Part shown: one piece after another, positions 43,231 through 52,369 of the stretch | How positions within the stretch are numbered: position 1 is the stretch's first letter | Layout: every line of letters begins with the position of its first letter | Source: Treponema sp. | GTDB lineage: Bacteria > Spirochaetota > Spirochaetia > Treponematales > Treponemataceae | DNA: 62,423 bases | Direction of reading: 5' to 3' | Assembly: GCA_024693045.1 (NCBI GenBank) | Contig: JAILLQ010000057.1 | Span: forward strand, 1 to 62,423 | Notes under the pieces: generated by a model | The model's database searches: none | Told to the model about the DNA's origin: nothing | The model's input: the letters and a program-made list of their open reading frames with translations, nothing else | Made by a program: the position numbers and the translations under genes

Positions 43231-44145
43231 ATGGAAAACAAAGACATTATAATTATAGGTGCTGGAATTGCAGGTATTTCTGCCGCAATGTATGCAGCCC
43301 GTTCAGGAATGAAAGTCAGTGTTATCGATGAAGCAGGCTGTGGCGGACAAGTTCTTCAGATTGATGATTTAGAAAATTATCCTGGAGTTTTTCCTGCTGT
43401 AAACGGCTATGATTTTATGGAAACAGCAAAAAAACAGGCACAGGCTTTTGGCGCAGAAATTATTCAGACTACAATTACATCTCTTGATCGAATAGATAAT
43501 AATTTCAAAGTTGTAACCCCAAAAGGTGAATTTAATTCAAAAGCGTTGATTATAGCTAGCGGTGCAGAGCACAAAAGCTTAAACGTAAAGGGCGAAAAAG
43601 AATTTGCAGGTGCCGGCGTTTCATACTGTGCTGTTTGTGACGGACCTTTCTTTCGCAAAAAAATTGTTACTGTAATCGGAGGCGGAGACAGCGCCGGAAC
43701 AGAAGCTCTCTATCTTGCTAATCTGGCAGAAAAAGTACACCTTGTTCACAGACGCCCTGAATTCCGCATGGTAAAATCTGTTTCAGAAAGAATTCTTTCA
43801 AACCCAAAAATCGAAGTTCATTACAACTCAATTGTAAAAGAAATTAAGGGACAGGACAGAGTTACTTCAATCGAACTTGAAAACACCCAGACAAAAGAAA
43901 TTAGCGAAATAGAAACAAACGGTGTCTTTATTTTTGTTGGAATGAATCCAAGAACAAGTTTGGTTGAAAATCTAGAAAAAGATGCCGGTGGATATATTAT
44001 CACCGATGAAAAGATGGGAACTAAAATTCCAGGTCTTTATGTAGCGGGAGACGTAAGATCTAAACCTTTACGCCAAATAGTAACGGCAGCCAGTGACGGA
44101 GCAATTGCCGCACATTCAGCTGCCGAATTCGTAAAAGAAAACTAA
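43231..44145 (+). CDS. trxB: thioredoxin-disulfide reductase
   Basis: A 304-residue low-molecular-weight thioredoxin reductase. FAD site: IIGAGIAGISAAMYAARSG near residues 8-26. Redox-active CAVC is at 133-136. The NADPH site is VIGGGDSAGTEALYLA, and the second FAD element is GLYVAGDVRSKPLRQIVTAASDG. It passes electrons from NADPH to thioredoxin. It ends 1 bp from the convergent HU gene. Confidence 0.95.
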   Translation: MENKDIIIIGAGIAGISAAMYAARSGMKVSVIDEAGCGGQVLQIDDLENYPGVFPAVNGYDFMETAKKQAQAFGAEIIQTTITSLDRIDNNFKVVTPKGEFNSKALIIASGAEHKSLNVKGEKEFAGAGVSYCAVCDGPFFRKKIVTVIGGGDSAGTEALYLANLAEKVHLVHRRPEFRMVKSVSERILSNPKIEVHYNSIVKEIKGQDRVTSIELENTQTKEISEIETNGVFIFVGMNPRTSLVENLEKDAGGYIITDEKMGTKIPGLYVAGDVRSKPLRQIVTAASDGAIAAHSAAEFVKEN

Positions 44146-44146
44146 T

Positions 44147-44422
44147 CTACTTGTTTACGCGATTTTTAAGTGCAGAACCTGCCTTAAATTTCGCACTCTT
44201 GCTTGCAGCAATTGTGATAGTTTCGCCTGTCTTTGGATTGCGTCCAGAGCGGGCAGCTCTTTCACCTACAGAAAAAGTACCAAATCCTAAAAGTGCAACT
44301 TCTTCACCCTTTTCAAGACTTGCAGATACAGTTTCTACAAAAGATTTAAGAAAAGCTTCTGTATCCTTTTTTGTTAATTTTGTGTCTGCTGCAATAGCAT
44401 CAATCAATTCTGACTTATTCAT
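44147..44422 (-). CDS. hup: HU-family DNA-binding protein
   Basis: A 91-residue histone-like protein with the complete HU fold: MNKSELIDAIAADTKLTKKDTEAFLKSF, GEEVALLGFGTFSV, the DNA-contact arm ERAARSGRNPKTGETI and KFKAGSALKNRV. It bends and compacts DNA. GGAG lies about 6 bases before the ATG. It converges on trxB with a single base between the stops. Confidence 0.95.
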   Translation of the reverse strand: MNKSELIDAIAADTKLTKKDTEAFLKSFVETVSASLEKGEEVALLGFGTFSVGERAARSGRNPKTGETITIAASKSAKFKAGSALKNRVNK

Positions 44423-44564
44423 AATTACTCCATATTTTAGTATTTTTACATTTTAACATAATATAGCCCTTCTGTATGCATAAAATTTGAAAAAAATATA
44501 ATAATAGATTTTTTGTTGCGTTTTCTCTTTTATGATTTATACTCAAAGAAATTGGAGGTCGCTT

Positions 44565-45116
44565 ATGGAAACTATAGTTTATATTGCATCCACACAAGCT
44601 CTGGAAGACGCAGAAACTTTTTCTCGGCTTTATAAAACGGTTCCCAAATACCGTCAGAAAAAAATCGACTCCTATAAAACAGATAAAGAAAAGAGGCTTT
44701 CTCTTGGAGTTGGATTACTTTTAACAAAAGCCCTTAAAGAAAATGAAATAGACGAATCCCTTTTGGAACTTTCCCACAAGGATAATGGTCGCCCCTATTT
44801 TAAAGAAAGACCAGACATTTTCTTTAGCCTTTCCCATTCAGAAGAAAGGGTAATGTGTTCAATTTCGGACCAGCCAATCGGTTGTGATGTTGAAATTATA
44901 AAAGAAAATGCAGACGAAGATGTTGTTAATTGGACCAAAATGGAATGTTACGCAAAAGCCTCTGACACAAACATGATGGACCTAATAAACGGCAAAAATT
45001 TCTACAGCAAAGACTATTCTTTCAAAGAAATTGAAATGAACGACGGCTACAGATATATCGTCTGCTCTAAAATACCAATTGAAGAAAAGCAAATTATAAA
45101 GCTTGATTCATTTTAA
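44565..45116 (+). CDS. 4'-phosphopantetheinyl transferase, Sfp type
   Basis: A 183-residue short Sfp-type transferase. LSLGVGLLLTKALKE resembles the family N-terminus, and SHKDNGRPYFKERPDIFFSLSHSEERVMCSIS contains the usual PxFNLSHS-like stretch. The metal site is IGCDVE, and WTKMECYAKA corresponds to WTxKEAxxK. It attaches phosphopantetheine to carrier proteins, possibly including the DltC-type protein. The ATG at 44565 has GGAGG 8 bases upstream; an ATG at 44532 is in frame but has no ribosome site. Confidence 0.8.
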   Translation: METIVYIASTQALEDAETFSRLYKTVPKYRQKKIDSYKTDKEKRLSLGVGLLLTKALKENEIDESLLELSHKDNGRPYFKERPDIFFSLSHSEERVMCSISDQPIGCDVEIIKENADEDVVNWTKMECYAKASDTNMMDLINGKNFYSKDYSFKEIEMNDGYRYIVCSKIPIEEKQIIKLDSF

Positions 45117-45991
45117 CCAATAGTAATACTCTGGTCGGAAACAAACTTCTTTCCGACTTCGAGTTTTTCAAGACCAGGTTTTTGTGTCCATTGATGATTT
45201 GTATTGTCTGCATCTGGCATTCCGTACCAAGGTTCAATGCACACAAAAGCAGGTTTACCTGCATTCTGCCAAATCATTACATATGGATAATCTTTAGTAT
45301 TCACCTTTCGGATAGAACCATCTTTTTTATTTCTTAATCCTACCCAGGCAGATTCTATATGAGTAAATAAATGTCCGTTACCAAAACCTTTTTCTGTAAC
45401 AGGAATAATACCAGCTTCGGCTTCCCCATATGGCTTTACAATAGGGCACTTTTCCCCTTCTGCAGCAAGAAAGCCGTTTTCTAGACAGACAACATTTTGC
45501 AAAGGAGTTTTCTTTTCAAATTCAATCTGGTAATCCTGAACATTTTCGATAGCAAAAGCACTATGGCTTCCTAAACTAAAGAGGAAAGGCTGATCTCCTG
45601 TATTTTTTACGGTTGTGGTAAATACAAGCCCGTTTTCCAAAAGCTGGTATTTTACACTCAGGCGGAATTTGTAAGGAAACAATGAAAGAGTTTTACTATT
45701 TTCAGTAAGTTCAAATTTTACGCTGTCTTCTGATTTTTCTACCAGAAGAAATTCCATGTCGCGGGCAAAACCGTTACTTTTTAAAGGATATTCTTTTCCG
45801 TCAATTAAGACAAAAGCATCTTTTATTTTTCCACAATGAGGAAAGAGTACAGGTGCATGAAATTTCCAAATCTCTGAACTTCCATTCCAGATAATATCTT
45901 TCCCGGAACGCAAGTCCTTGAATTCGTTGATTTCAGCGCCCTTAGAATTAATTTTCAGCGAAAAATTCTTATTACTTAAAATCTCTATCAT
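45113..45991 (-). CDS. aldose 1-epimerase family protein
   Basis: A 292-residue galactose-mutarotase-like protein (GalM/LacX subgroup). It has IWNGSSEIWKFHAPVLFPHCGKIKD, the KSNGFARDMEF segment, SLGSHSAFAI with the catalytic-type histidine and PAFVCIEPWYGMPDADN carrying the acidic residue. It should interconvert sugar anomers or bind hexose phosphates. It overlaps the convergent transferase gene by 4 bp and starts 1 bp after the chemoreceptor's stop on the same strand. Confidence 0.82.
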   Translation of the reverse strand: MIEILSNKNFSLKINSKGAEINEFKDLRSGKDIIWNGSSEIWKFHAPVLFPHCGKIKDAFVLIDGKEYPLKSNGFARDMEFLLVEKSEDSVKFELTENSKTLSLFPYKFRLSVKYQLLENGLVFTTTVKNTGDQPFLFSLGSHSAFAIENVQDYQIEFEKKTPLQNVVCLENGFLAAEGEKCPIVKPYGEAEAGIIPVTEKGFGNGHLFTHIESAWVGLRNKKDGSIRKVNTKDYPYVMIWQNAGKPAFVCIEPWYGMPDADNTNHQWTQKPGLEKLEVGKKFVSDQSITIG

Positions 45992-45992
45992 A

Positions 45993-48044
45993 TCAAACCT
46001 TAAACTGAGTTAAAATATCATTCATAACATTGATATTATTCTTTGTACTTGCAGCCAGTTCAGACACATTTTGTGCAGAAGTATTGATTTCTTTAGAACC
46101 AGCAGCCATTTCATCCATACTTCCAAGAATTACATCAGAAATCTGAGTAACCTTATTCATATCAGAAAGAACATTCTGAACGCCTGTCTTTAATTCACTA
46201 GATTTTTCATTTACCTGACCCGACTGAGTTCTCATATCGTTCAGAGCTTCAAGAATCTGATGAGAAGCATTCTGCTGTTCTTCCATTGCATTATCAATCT
46301 GGCGAATCAATGTATCTGTTGCACCAAGCTGATTTACAATTCCATTAAAGGCAGCTTGAGTATTAGAAGAAAGATTTACTACTTCAGAAATCGAATTAGA
46401 AATCTCTTTAAGTTCTTCGTTGATGTTCTTAGACTGAGCACTAGAAGTTTCTGCAAGTTTTCGAATTTCGTCTGCAACAACGCTAAAGCCCTTACCAGCT
46501 TCGCCCGCATGAGCCGCTTCAATAGCCGCATTCATAGCAAGAAGGTTTGTCTGAGCTGCAACAGAGGCAATCATGTTGTTTGCCTGCAAAAGCATAGAAG
46601 ACTGTTCTGACATGAGGTTTACTTTTTGAGTAACATTGGCCATTTTGTCACTTCCGTCTTTTACGTCATCATTAAGAACGGCAAAACTGTCTGTCATTTT
46701 CTTCACAGTATTTGTTACGGAAGAAATATTTCCAAGCATTTCTTCAATTGCAGCAGAAGACTGAGCAATACCTGCAGCCTGGTTATTAATCAAATCGCCA
46801 AGAGAATCTACATGTGAGCTAGATTGTTCAAGAACTGCAGATGTATTTTGAACGGCATCAGCCTGAGATTCAGACTGTTTTCGTACAGAATCAATATTAG
46901 CCATGATTTCGGCAGTAGCACTAGCACTTTCCTGAGAGTTTGTTCCAAGGTTTTCACCAATTTGAGTCAAATCAGCCTGAGCACTATTCAACTTAACAAT
47001 AATACCCTGGAGCATTTCGATAAAGATGTTGATATTTTCTGCAATATTAGCGAATTCATCATTACCCTTTTTAGGCATACGGAAAGTCAAATCTGCATCA
47101 CCAGAAGAAAGATTTTTTACAGCTGTATTGATAAAGTTCAGCTTTACAACAACCTTGAAATAAATGAAAGTAACAAGGAATCCTAAAAGTATGATAGATA
47201 AAATTACAGTTGCAACCATCATAGGATTAAAGATAGAAGCTTTTACTTCATCTACATCACCTAGATGCTTTCCTAGGAAGAATACAGAAAGAACTTTTCC
47301 CTGAGAATCAGTAATAGGGAAATAATCTACGATAAATTTTTCTTTAGCGATGAATGTTTCTTCAATAACAATTTCTCCAGAAGAAGCTCTGTCAATCAAG
47401 GTTTTATTTGCAATCGTAGTTCCCTTCATGTTGTCCAAACTTGTGTAACGGCGAGTATAACCATCAAAAACTGTAAATTCCAAATCCATAAATTCAGACA
47501 AATCTTCAACAAATTTATCTGTAGTAATAAGAAGTTTTGCAACAATCAAACCAACAACCCGGCCGTTATGCATAATAGGTTCTGCAGAAATAGCAAAAAT
47601 ATCTTTTTCAGACAAAACCAAATCACTTGAAGCCTGGCCATTCATAGCGGCTTTTACAAAATCACTTAAAAAAGAAGTTCCGTACTTTTTATCAGAAACC
47701 TGATTACCATTTCTGTCGCAAAATACAATAGTAGAAGCACCGCCGGCATCATAAACAGAAGCACATAAACTATTAGCGTATTCAATATCGTCGCCATTCT
47801 GCTTGTAGTTAAACTCATAACAGTTTGCAAGATTTTTTATAGCTGTGCTTAGCAGTTCCCTTTTTGATTCCATTTCAGAAGTAACACTTTCTTGTTCCCC
47901 AGAAACATCTTCTTCAAAGAAATTTATAAGACCTTTTGTTAATTGTACTCTTGTAACTTCAAAAATACAAAAAGCAAAAACAACAATACCTATAATAATT
48001 ATCGATGTAAGCTGAAATGCAATCGATTTTATATTCCTAATCAT
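45993..48044 (-). CDS. methyl-accepting chemotaxis protein with Cache sensor
   Basis: A 683-residue chemoreceptor. An N-terminal membrane span ([16 protein letters not shown]) is followed by a ~230-residue periplasmic Cache-type domain ([39 protein letters not shown]). A second span ([20 protein letters not shown]), a HAMP segment and the signalling domain follow, with the hairpin tip [32 protein letters not shown]. It signals to CheA for flagellar control. AAGGAG precedes the ATG. Confidence 0.92.
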   Translation of the reverse strand: MIRNIKSIAFQLTSIIIIGIVVFAFCIFEVTRVQLTKGLINFFEEDVSGEQESVTSEMESKRELLSTAIKNLANCYEFNYKQNGDDIEYANSLCASVYDAGGASTIVFCDRNGNQVSDKKYGTSFLSDFVKAAMNGQASSDLVLSEKDIFAISAEPIMHNGRVVGLIVAKLLITTDKFVEDLSEFMDLEFTVFDGYTRRYTSLDNMKGTTIANKTLIDRASSGEIVIEETFIAKEKFIVDYFPITDSQGKVLSVFFLGKHLGDVDEVKASIFNPMMVATVILSIILLGFLVTFIYFKVVVKLNFINTAVKNLSSGDADLTFRMPKKGNDEFANIAENINIFIEMLQGIIVKLNSAQADLTQIGENLGTNSQESASATAEIMANIDSVRKQSESQADAVQNTSAVLEQSSSHVDSLGDLINNQAAGIAQSSAAIEEMLGNISSVTNTVKKMTDSFAVLNDDVKDGSDKMANVTQKVNLMSEQSSMLLQANNMIASVAAQTNLLAMNAAIEAAHAGEAGKGFSVVADEIRKLAETSSAQSKNINEELKEISNSISEVVNLSSNTQAAFNGIVNQLGATDTLIRQIDNAMEEQQNASHQILEALNDMRTQSGQVNEKSSELKTGVQNVLSDMNKVTQISDVILGSMDEMAAGSKEINTSAQNVSELAASTKNNINVMNDILTQFKV

Positions 48045-48139
48045 AGAAAAACTCCTTTTTTAAAATGCAAATAATAGCAACATTCATTATATTACTAATT
48101 TTTTTTAAAGCAAATTTTCGATTAATAAATATAAAAAAA

Positions 48140-48154
48140 CGACTACTCAAGTCC
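48140..48154 (+). repeat. isolated family-1 iteron at the rep gene end
   Basis: CGACTACTCAAGTCC overlaps the stop codon region of the Rep_3 gene (stop at 48143). It is about 1.05 kb from the main array and matches array units such as CGACTACTTAAGTCC. Confidence 0.65.
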
Positions 48155-49123
48155 GCGAGATTTTAAAATAGAAAGAGCTCTTGCTTCTAAGGCAGGCGTA
48201 AAATCGAATGGGAGTTCATTTTGAGCTTCAGCAAGTTTTAAAGCTTCTTCCCATTCTTCTGGATATTTAGTTTTAAAATATTCAAGTTCTATAGATTCTT
48301 CATTGAGTTGTTGTTTTTCTTTTTTTACAGAAGAAGTATCGTCAATTTCAATTTTAATTATTTCACATTGAGTACAGGTAAAATTAAAACCAACTGTTTT
48401 ATGATTTTCAACAATTTTGGTGTAAGCAATTGAAAAATCTTTATTTACTCGATTAAGTTCTTCAAGAGGTTTTTTTATTACTTTTGTAATAAAGTTATTC
48501 ATTCGATCTTTATAAGCATCTTTATCGATTTTGAACATTCGTTTTATTTCTTCAACGCTTAAAGAAAAGGTCCATTCGTTTTTTTCATTGCCATAGCGTC
48601 CTTTTGCGTTATACCAGCTGCAGGCAATTTCAAAAAAACGTAGAGCATAGAAAGATTGAATTTCTCCGATAGTTTTTATATTCATCGCAGAATACTGTTT
48701 TTTTTCTTTCCACTCTATTATGGCAAGACCAATCTGCTGGTTAAACTCAAGTTCAATCAAATCTTTCTTTTTGTCGTAATCTGCAGAAGAAAACCAGGTA
48801 AAAGCTTTATACTTTTCTTCCGTGTTTTCAACTTGAATTACACTTGTAGTTAATTCTTCTACGGCTCTTTTTACTTGTGTGTAAGTATTTGACCCTTTTG
48901 TTATTCCCAGTTTGTTAATAAATTCAGAGATTGCAAAACTGCTTTTAAAATGATGAATGGTACTTATTTCAGGATTATCTGTGTGCTGGGGATAATGATC
49001 AATTGTAAGAATACAGTAGGCAATTAATTTGCGAGCCAGAGGACTACAAGTATAAATTCCCCGGCTTATAGAGTTTGATTGTATTACAGTTTCGTGATTT
49101 TTAACTGGATTTAAATCATTCAT
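48143..49123 (-). CDS. repB: Rep_3-family plasmid replication initiator
   Basis: A 326-residue initiator of the RepB/Rep_3 type with tandem winged-helix domains. Recognisable segments are SRGIYTCSPLARKLIAYCI, NKLGITKGSNTYTQVKRAVEEL, IGEIQSFYALRFFEIACSW and FSLSVEEIKRMFKIDKDAYKDRMNNFITKVIKKPLEELN. It should bind iterons and open the origin. The adjacent upstream DNA holds many iterons; the first four begin ~80 bp from the start, so autoregulation is likely. The ribosome site is weak (AAGG). All rep/par genes lie on the minus strand. Confidence 0.85.
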   Translation of the reverse strand: MNDLNPVKNHETVIQSNSISRGIYTCSPLARKLIAYCILTIDHYPQHTDNPEISTIHHFKSSFAISEFINKLGITKGSNTYTQVKRAVEELTTSVIQVENTEEKYKAFTWFSSADYDKKKDLIELEFNQQIGLAIIEWKEKKQYSAMNIKTIGEIQSFYALRFFEIACSWYNAKGRYGNEKNEWTFSLSVEEIKRMFKIDKDAYKDRMNNFITKVIKKPLEELNRVNKDFSIAYTKIVENHKTVGFNFTCTQCEIIKIEIDDTSSVKKEKQQLNEESIELEYFKTKYPEEWEEALKLAEAQNELPFDFTPALEARALSILKSRGLE

Positions 49124-49204
49124 AAAAAAAAGCCTTATTTATTTATATAATTATAAATTTATAGGACTGTAACTTATTGTAATACAAATATTTATAAACC
49201 CGAA

Positions 49205-49721
49205 TAACTACTCAAGTCCACTTTTACAACTACCGATGTCCTATTTTTCAACTACTAACATCCACATTTTCGACTACTTATATCCAAATTTCACGAAACC
49301 TAACATAAAAAGCTTTTCGAAAGTATTTTTTGCTCTAGTTGACTACTAAATCTTATCAAAGGTAGTCGATGAATTCAAGGGAAATTCCTTCTTTCTCTTC
49401 TCTTCGAATCATTTTTTACGACTACCTATATCCACAAAATACAACGACTACCAAAATCCACTTATTCTTTTATAGTACGACTACTAATATCCACCCGACT
49501 ACTTTATAACCCTTTGAAACGACTACCAATGTCCAAATTTTATGCAGGAATTCGCCTATTTACGACTACTTAAGTCCAAATTCTTTGAATTCTGTCTACC
49601 TAACGACTACTTTTGTCCACATATTCTTAGATATTTTCACATTACGACTACTTTTATCCACTCTTTTTTATATTGAATGCAGGAACGACTACTTAAGTCC
49701 AAAAGTGGATTTTGGTAGTCG
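49205..49721 (+). repeat. iteron array, family 1 (CGACTACY-N3/4-TCCA), origin
   Basis: At least 13 direct copies of CGACTACY..RTCCA. Starts at 49205, 49227, 49249 and 49271 are spaced exactly 22 bp. 49419, 49445, 49478, 49496 and 49520 are irregular. 49563, 49604, 49645 and 49686 are spaced exactly 41 bp. Degenerate or inverted copies occur near 49340 and 49362. The last copy forms a head-to-head dyad with an inverted copy ending at 49721. This is the signature of an iteron-controlled plasmid origin. No gene lies in 49124-50012. Confidence 0.9.
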
Positions 49722-49727
49722 TAAAAA

Positions 49728-50013
49728 GGTAACAGAATTACTAAAAAATAAGTAACAAAACGACTAAATTACTATTCTGGATTCTGCGAATTATTCAATA
49801 AGGTAACAGTTCTGCTAAAGAAAATAAATTATATGAAATTTTACTTTATATATAGAAGAAAATTGAATATTTAACAGACTTTTATTTGAATTGCCGAAAA
49901 TAGTAACAGTTTTCATAAATCTTCTATATATATACTGTTTATATGAGTTTTTTGTCGGGGGATAATTTTTTAGTAGTTTTGTTACCTTGTTTTTATTTAG
50001 TAAAATTGTTACC
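49728..50013. repeat. iteron family 2 (GGTAACA-N6-CTAAA), origin side
   Basis: 23-bp units with fixed 13-base offset between GTAACA and CTAAA. Direct copies start at 49728, 49751 (adjacent, 23 bp apart) and 49802, with a weaker one at 49902. Inverted copies lie at 49964-49986 and 49991-50013, the last abutting the stop codon of the RepA_C-type gene. Further copies occur at 51009-51031, 51254-51276 and 52486-52508. Confidence 0.8.
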
Positions 50014-51002
50014 TAAATATCAGCTGTAATCAAAGCGTATCTAGGATCATTTTTCAAAACTGGAGTTGGACTTTTAAAGAGAGTAATTCCACTTCCATCC
50101 GAATTGATTTCGTATTTTACTTCCTTGTAGTATTTTTCTTTTATTTCTTTTAACAGTTCGATTATTCGGGCATAATTTACATTTACAAGGTTAGGATCTT
50201 TATCGATTTCTACAGGCATAAACTGCTCTACCAATTTTTGGCGAGGAATAAATGTTGAATCCTTTAACCCCGTGTTTCGGAATACAAGCCAGGCGTAAAT
50301 ATCTTTTCCGATTGGACTTGCGATTTCTTTGTAAACTTCGTAATCAATTGGAACAGCATGAGCCTGGCAGAATTCTGTAAACTCTGGGGAAAGAAGGATT
50401 TTAAAATGACCTGTTTTAGTATCTTTGTTACCTTCTGTAATTTCCTGGTATTGAACGCCTGTTGTAAAGCGTATGTTTCCTGTAGTTTTTGTAGTAACAG
50501 TTACATCGCCTTTTGGATAATCATTGTCTTCGTACATATCTTTAAAAAGATAACCGGCGCGAAGTTCTTTTACTTCCTGATTAAAAATAAAAGCTGCATT
50601 CGAAAAACATTCCAGCTGTTCTTTGATGTCTTTTCCTCTTTGCTTTGGCAGTTGTAATTCTCTTAGTAAATCTGCCATAGAAGCGTATTCTATTAAAAGG
50701 GGATTTTCTTTTTCTTGTGAAATTACGGCGTGGGTTGTTAAAATTGTAAGTAAAAGGCGGCCATATTTTCCAAAGGGTACATTTTTTGGAGAAGAAAGAG
50801 TAAGGGTTACGCCCTGGCTTCCTTTTCGGATAAAAACAGTTTTATGGATATTCCTGAATGGAAGTGATGCCGTTGTAAAGAAACTTGGAATGTAACCTAT
50901 CTGTCGGGACTTTTCCCTTTTTGATTCAAAGTCAAACAAGTCATTAATTGAATTGTCGATTGGAATTAATGAATTGTCTGATGAGATTTTCCTTCTTCCC
51001 AT
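50013..51002 (-). CDS. repA: RepA_C-type plasmid replication protein
   Basis: A 329-residue protein resembling plasmid-encoded RepA (RepA_C family). The key region is NVPFGKYGRLLLTILTTHAVIS, then ASMADLLRELQLPKQRGKDIKEQLECFSNAAFIF and KILLSPEFTEFCQAHAVPIDYEVYKEIA. This is a different initiator family from the Rep_3 gene 0.9 kb away. A family-2 iteron lies 7 bases upstream of the ATG and another abuts its stop, implying autoregulation and a cognate origin. No clear ribosome site. It is the last gene of the parA-120aa-repA unit. Confidence 0.75.
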   Translation of the reverse strand: MGRRKISSDNSLIPIDNSINDLFDFESKREKSRQIGYIPSFFTTASLPFRNIHKTVFIRKGSQGVTLTLSSPKNVPFGKYGRLLLTILTTHAVISQEKENPLLIEYASMADLLRELQLPKQRGKDIKEQLECFSNAAFIFNQEVKELRAGYLFKDMYEDNDYPKGDVTVTTKTTGNIRFTTGVQYQEITEGNKDTKTGHFKILLSPEFTEFCQAHAVPIDYEVYKEIASPIGKDIYAWLVFRNTGLKDSTFIPRQKLVEQFMPVEIDKDPNLVNVNYARIIELLKEIKEKYYKEVKYEINSDGSGITLFKSPTPVLKNDPRYALITADI

Positions 51003-51008
51003 ATTTTT

Positions 51009-51031
51009 TATTCTTTAGGTAAACTGTTACC
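51009..51031 (-). repeat. family-2 iteron at the repA start
   Basis: On the minus strand GGTAACAGTTTACCTAAAG lies immediately upstream of the repA ATG, between repA and the 120-aa gene. GGTAACAGTTTACC is itself almost palindromic. A likely autoregulatory operator. Confidence 0.65.
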
Positions 51032-51032
51032 T

Positions 51033-51395
51033 CTACTCCCCTACTTTTTCAATCCCGTTTCTGGAAATTGTTAAACGACCAGCTCTTACTTCTTTTATGA
51101 TATAGCTTACAGAAAGTTCTACGCCTTGGACAAGGGTTACTTCATTAGAAGAAAAGAATCCCTTAAATTCAGCTTTTTTGCCACGAGAAAAATGGAGGTT
51201 TGCAACATCGCTGTACTTTCCACGGCTTTCTTTGGGACTTTCAGCAGGGTTTGGATTATTTAGTATTTCTGTTACCTTTTTAGGGCTTCCTGTTTCAACA
51301 GCTTCTGAAGTAATTGTAGTTTCAATGTTATTCTGAATCTGTTTTGCAAAATCTTCTGTTATAAGTTTCTGGCCTGTTTTAGTTGCTAATGGCAT
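51033..51395 (-). CDS. small partition/replication-module protein, unknown
   Basis: A 120-residue protein between parA and repA. The N-terminus is polar and low-complexity (EVLNN-type, NPNPAESPKESRGKYSD). The C-terminus is a compact basic domain (TLVQGVELSVSYIIKEVRAGRLTISRNGIEKVG). Its position directly after parA is where ParB or small ParG/ParR-like centromere-binding proteins are found, so a ParB-role protein is a fair guess; no ParB motif is visible. A family-2 iteron lies inside the gene (51254-51276). Confidence 0.6.
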   Translation of the reverse strand: MPLATKTGQKLITEDFAKQIQNNIETTITSEAVETGSPKKVTEILNNPNPAESPKESRGKYSDVANLHFSRGKKAEFKGFFSSNEVTLVQGVELSVSYIIKEVRAGRLTISRNGIEKVGE

Positions 51396-51409
51396 TTTGT
51401 CTTAACTCC

Positions 51410-52159
51410 TTATTTTAATATATCGGCTAATTTTTTGAATGCCTCAAGTGTTGTTGTTTTTGCACCCTGCTGCTGGATAGTTTTTCTAAGGATTGTAGAA
51501 GATTTAAAATTCTGATCCTGAGGAACTTCGATTATATTAAAATCTGTAGTTTTTAAAGCGTCTATGATTTCGTTTGCAAGTTTGTAAGAATGGTTTACTT
51601 CATTTAGTACGATTGTTTTAAATATTGGCTGGATGTGTTTGCGCTTCTGGCAGTCTTTTAAATTATTTCGGAAAAGTTGTAATCCGTCCTGGGAATATCC
51701 GTCTGCTTTGATAACAGCAACAACTTCATCCACTGCTGCAAGAATATTTTCTTCAAATGCGTCAAATGCTGGAGATGTATCAAAAATACAGTAATCAAAT
51801 CCAAGTGACTGGATTACATTTACTAGGTCAACAAAAATAAATGGTTCTCGGGAAGCCTGCATTGTTCGGTAAAGTTTGAGCCCGTTTGTTTCGTTATCGC
51901 TAAATGCTAATGTTGGAATCATAAATAGATTTTCTACATTCGTTTTTATGATAGCTTTTTCTACTTCTACTTTGCCGAAGAGAACTTCGCCTAAATCGTA
52001 CTCAAAAGATTCAATCAAGTTACTTGTTGTGTTGCCTTGTGGGTCGGCATCAATTATTAAAACTTTTTTTCCAGACATAGCAAGCTGTGCTGCTAAAGAC
52101 ACGCTGATGGTGGATTTTCCTACTCCACCTTTCTGAATTGCAACAGCGATTTTTTTCAT
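51410..52159 (-). CDS. parA: ParA-family partition ATPase
   Basis: A 249-residue Walker-type ParA. The deviant Walker A is KKIAVAIQKGGVGKSTISVSLAAQLA, with VLIIDADPQGNTTSNL (A'/switch I) and FDYCIFDTSPAFDA (Walker B region). There is no N-terminal HTH, as in the small type Ib ParA proteins. It positions plasmid copies on the nucleoid. The promoter region upstream is an AT-rich repeat tract that may be the centromere. Confidence 0.9.
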   Translation of the reverse strand: MKKIAVAIQKGGVGKSTISVSLAAQLAMSGKKVLIIDADPQGNTTSNLIESFEYDLGEVLFGKVEVEKAIIKTNVENLFMIPTLAFSDNETNGLKLYRTMQASREPFIFVDLVNVIQSLGFDYCIFDTSPAFDAFEENILAAVDEVVAVIKADGYSQDGLQLFRNNLKDCQKRKHIQPIFKTIVLNEVNHSYKLANEIIDALKTTDFNIIEVPQDQNFKSSTILRKTIQQQGAKTTTLEAFKKLADILK

Positions 52160-52189
52160 ATTTTTCCCATCCTGTATTTTTTAACGTAT

Positions 52190-52369
52190 ATCTAAGTATA
52201 CTATAATTTATACTAAAAAAGCAAATAAAAAATATACTAAAAATTATAAAACTACTAAAAAATAGTACAAATGTAATAATAAATATACTAATAAATATAC
52301 TAAGATATATTAGTAAATATAGTACAAATATAATATATAGTAATAGAAATCTACTATCGAATAGTAGAT
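52190..52369. repeat. AT-rich repeats and palindrome upstream of parA (candidate parC/parS)
   Basis: Many near-copies of ATATACTAA and TAGTACAAAT occur in both orientations. They end in a perfect palindrome, ATCTACTAT (52349-52357), CGA, ATAGTAGAT (52361-52369). The tract directly precedes parA, the usual place for the centromere/operator of small-ParA systems. Confidence 0.5.

Noticed and set aside
44532..44564. Upstream ATG for the phosphopantetheinyl transferase
   Set aside because: GGAGG lies between it and the ATG at 44565, which is the better start.
49205..49721. Possible CRISPR array (regularly spaced repeats)
   Set aside because: Units are only about 15-16 bp, degenerate, partly inverted, and spaced at 22 or 41 bp beside replication initiator genes; no cas genes are present. 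They are iterons.
51033..51395. Naming the 120-aa protein parB
   Set aside because: Only position supports it; no ParB or ribbon-helix-helix motif is recognisable.
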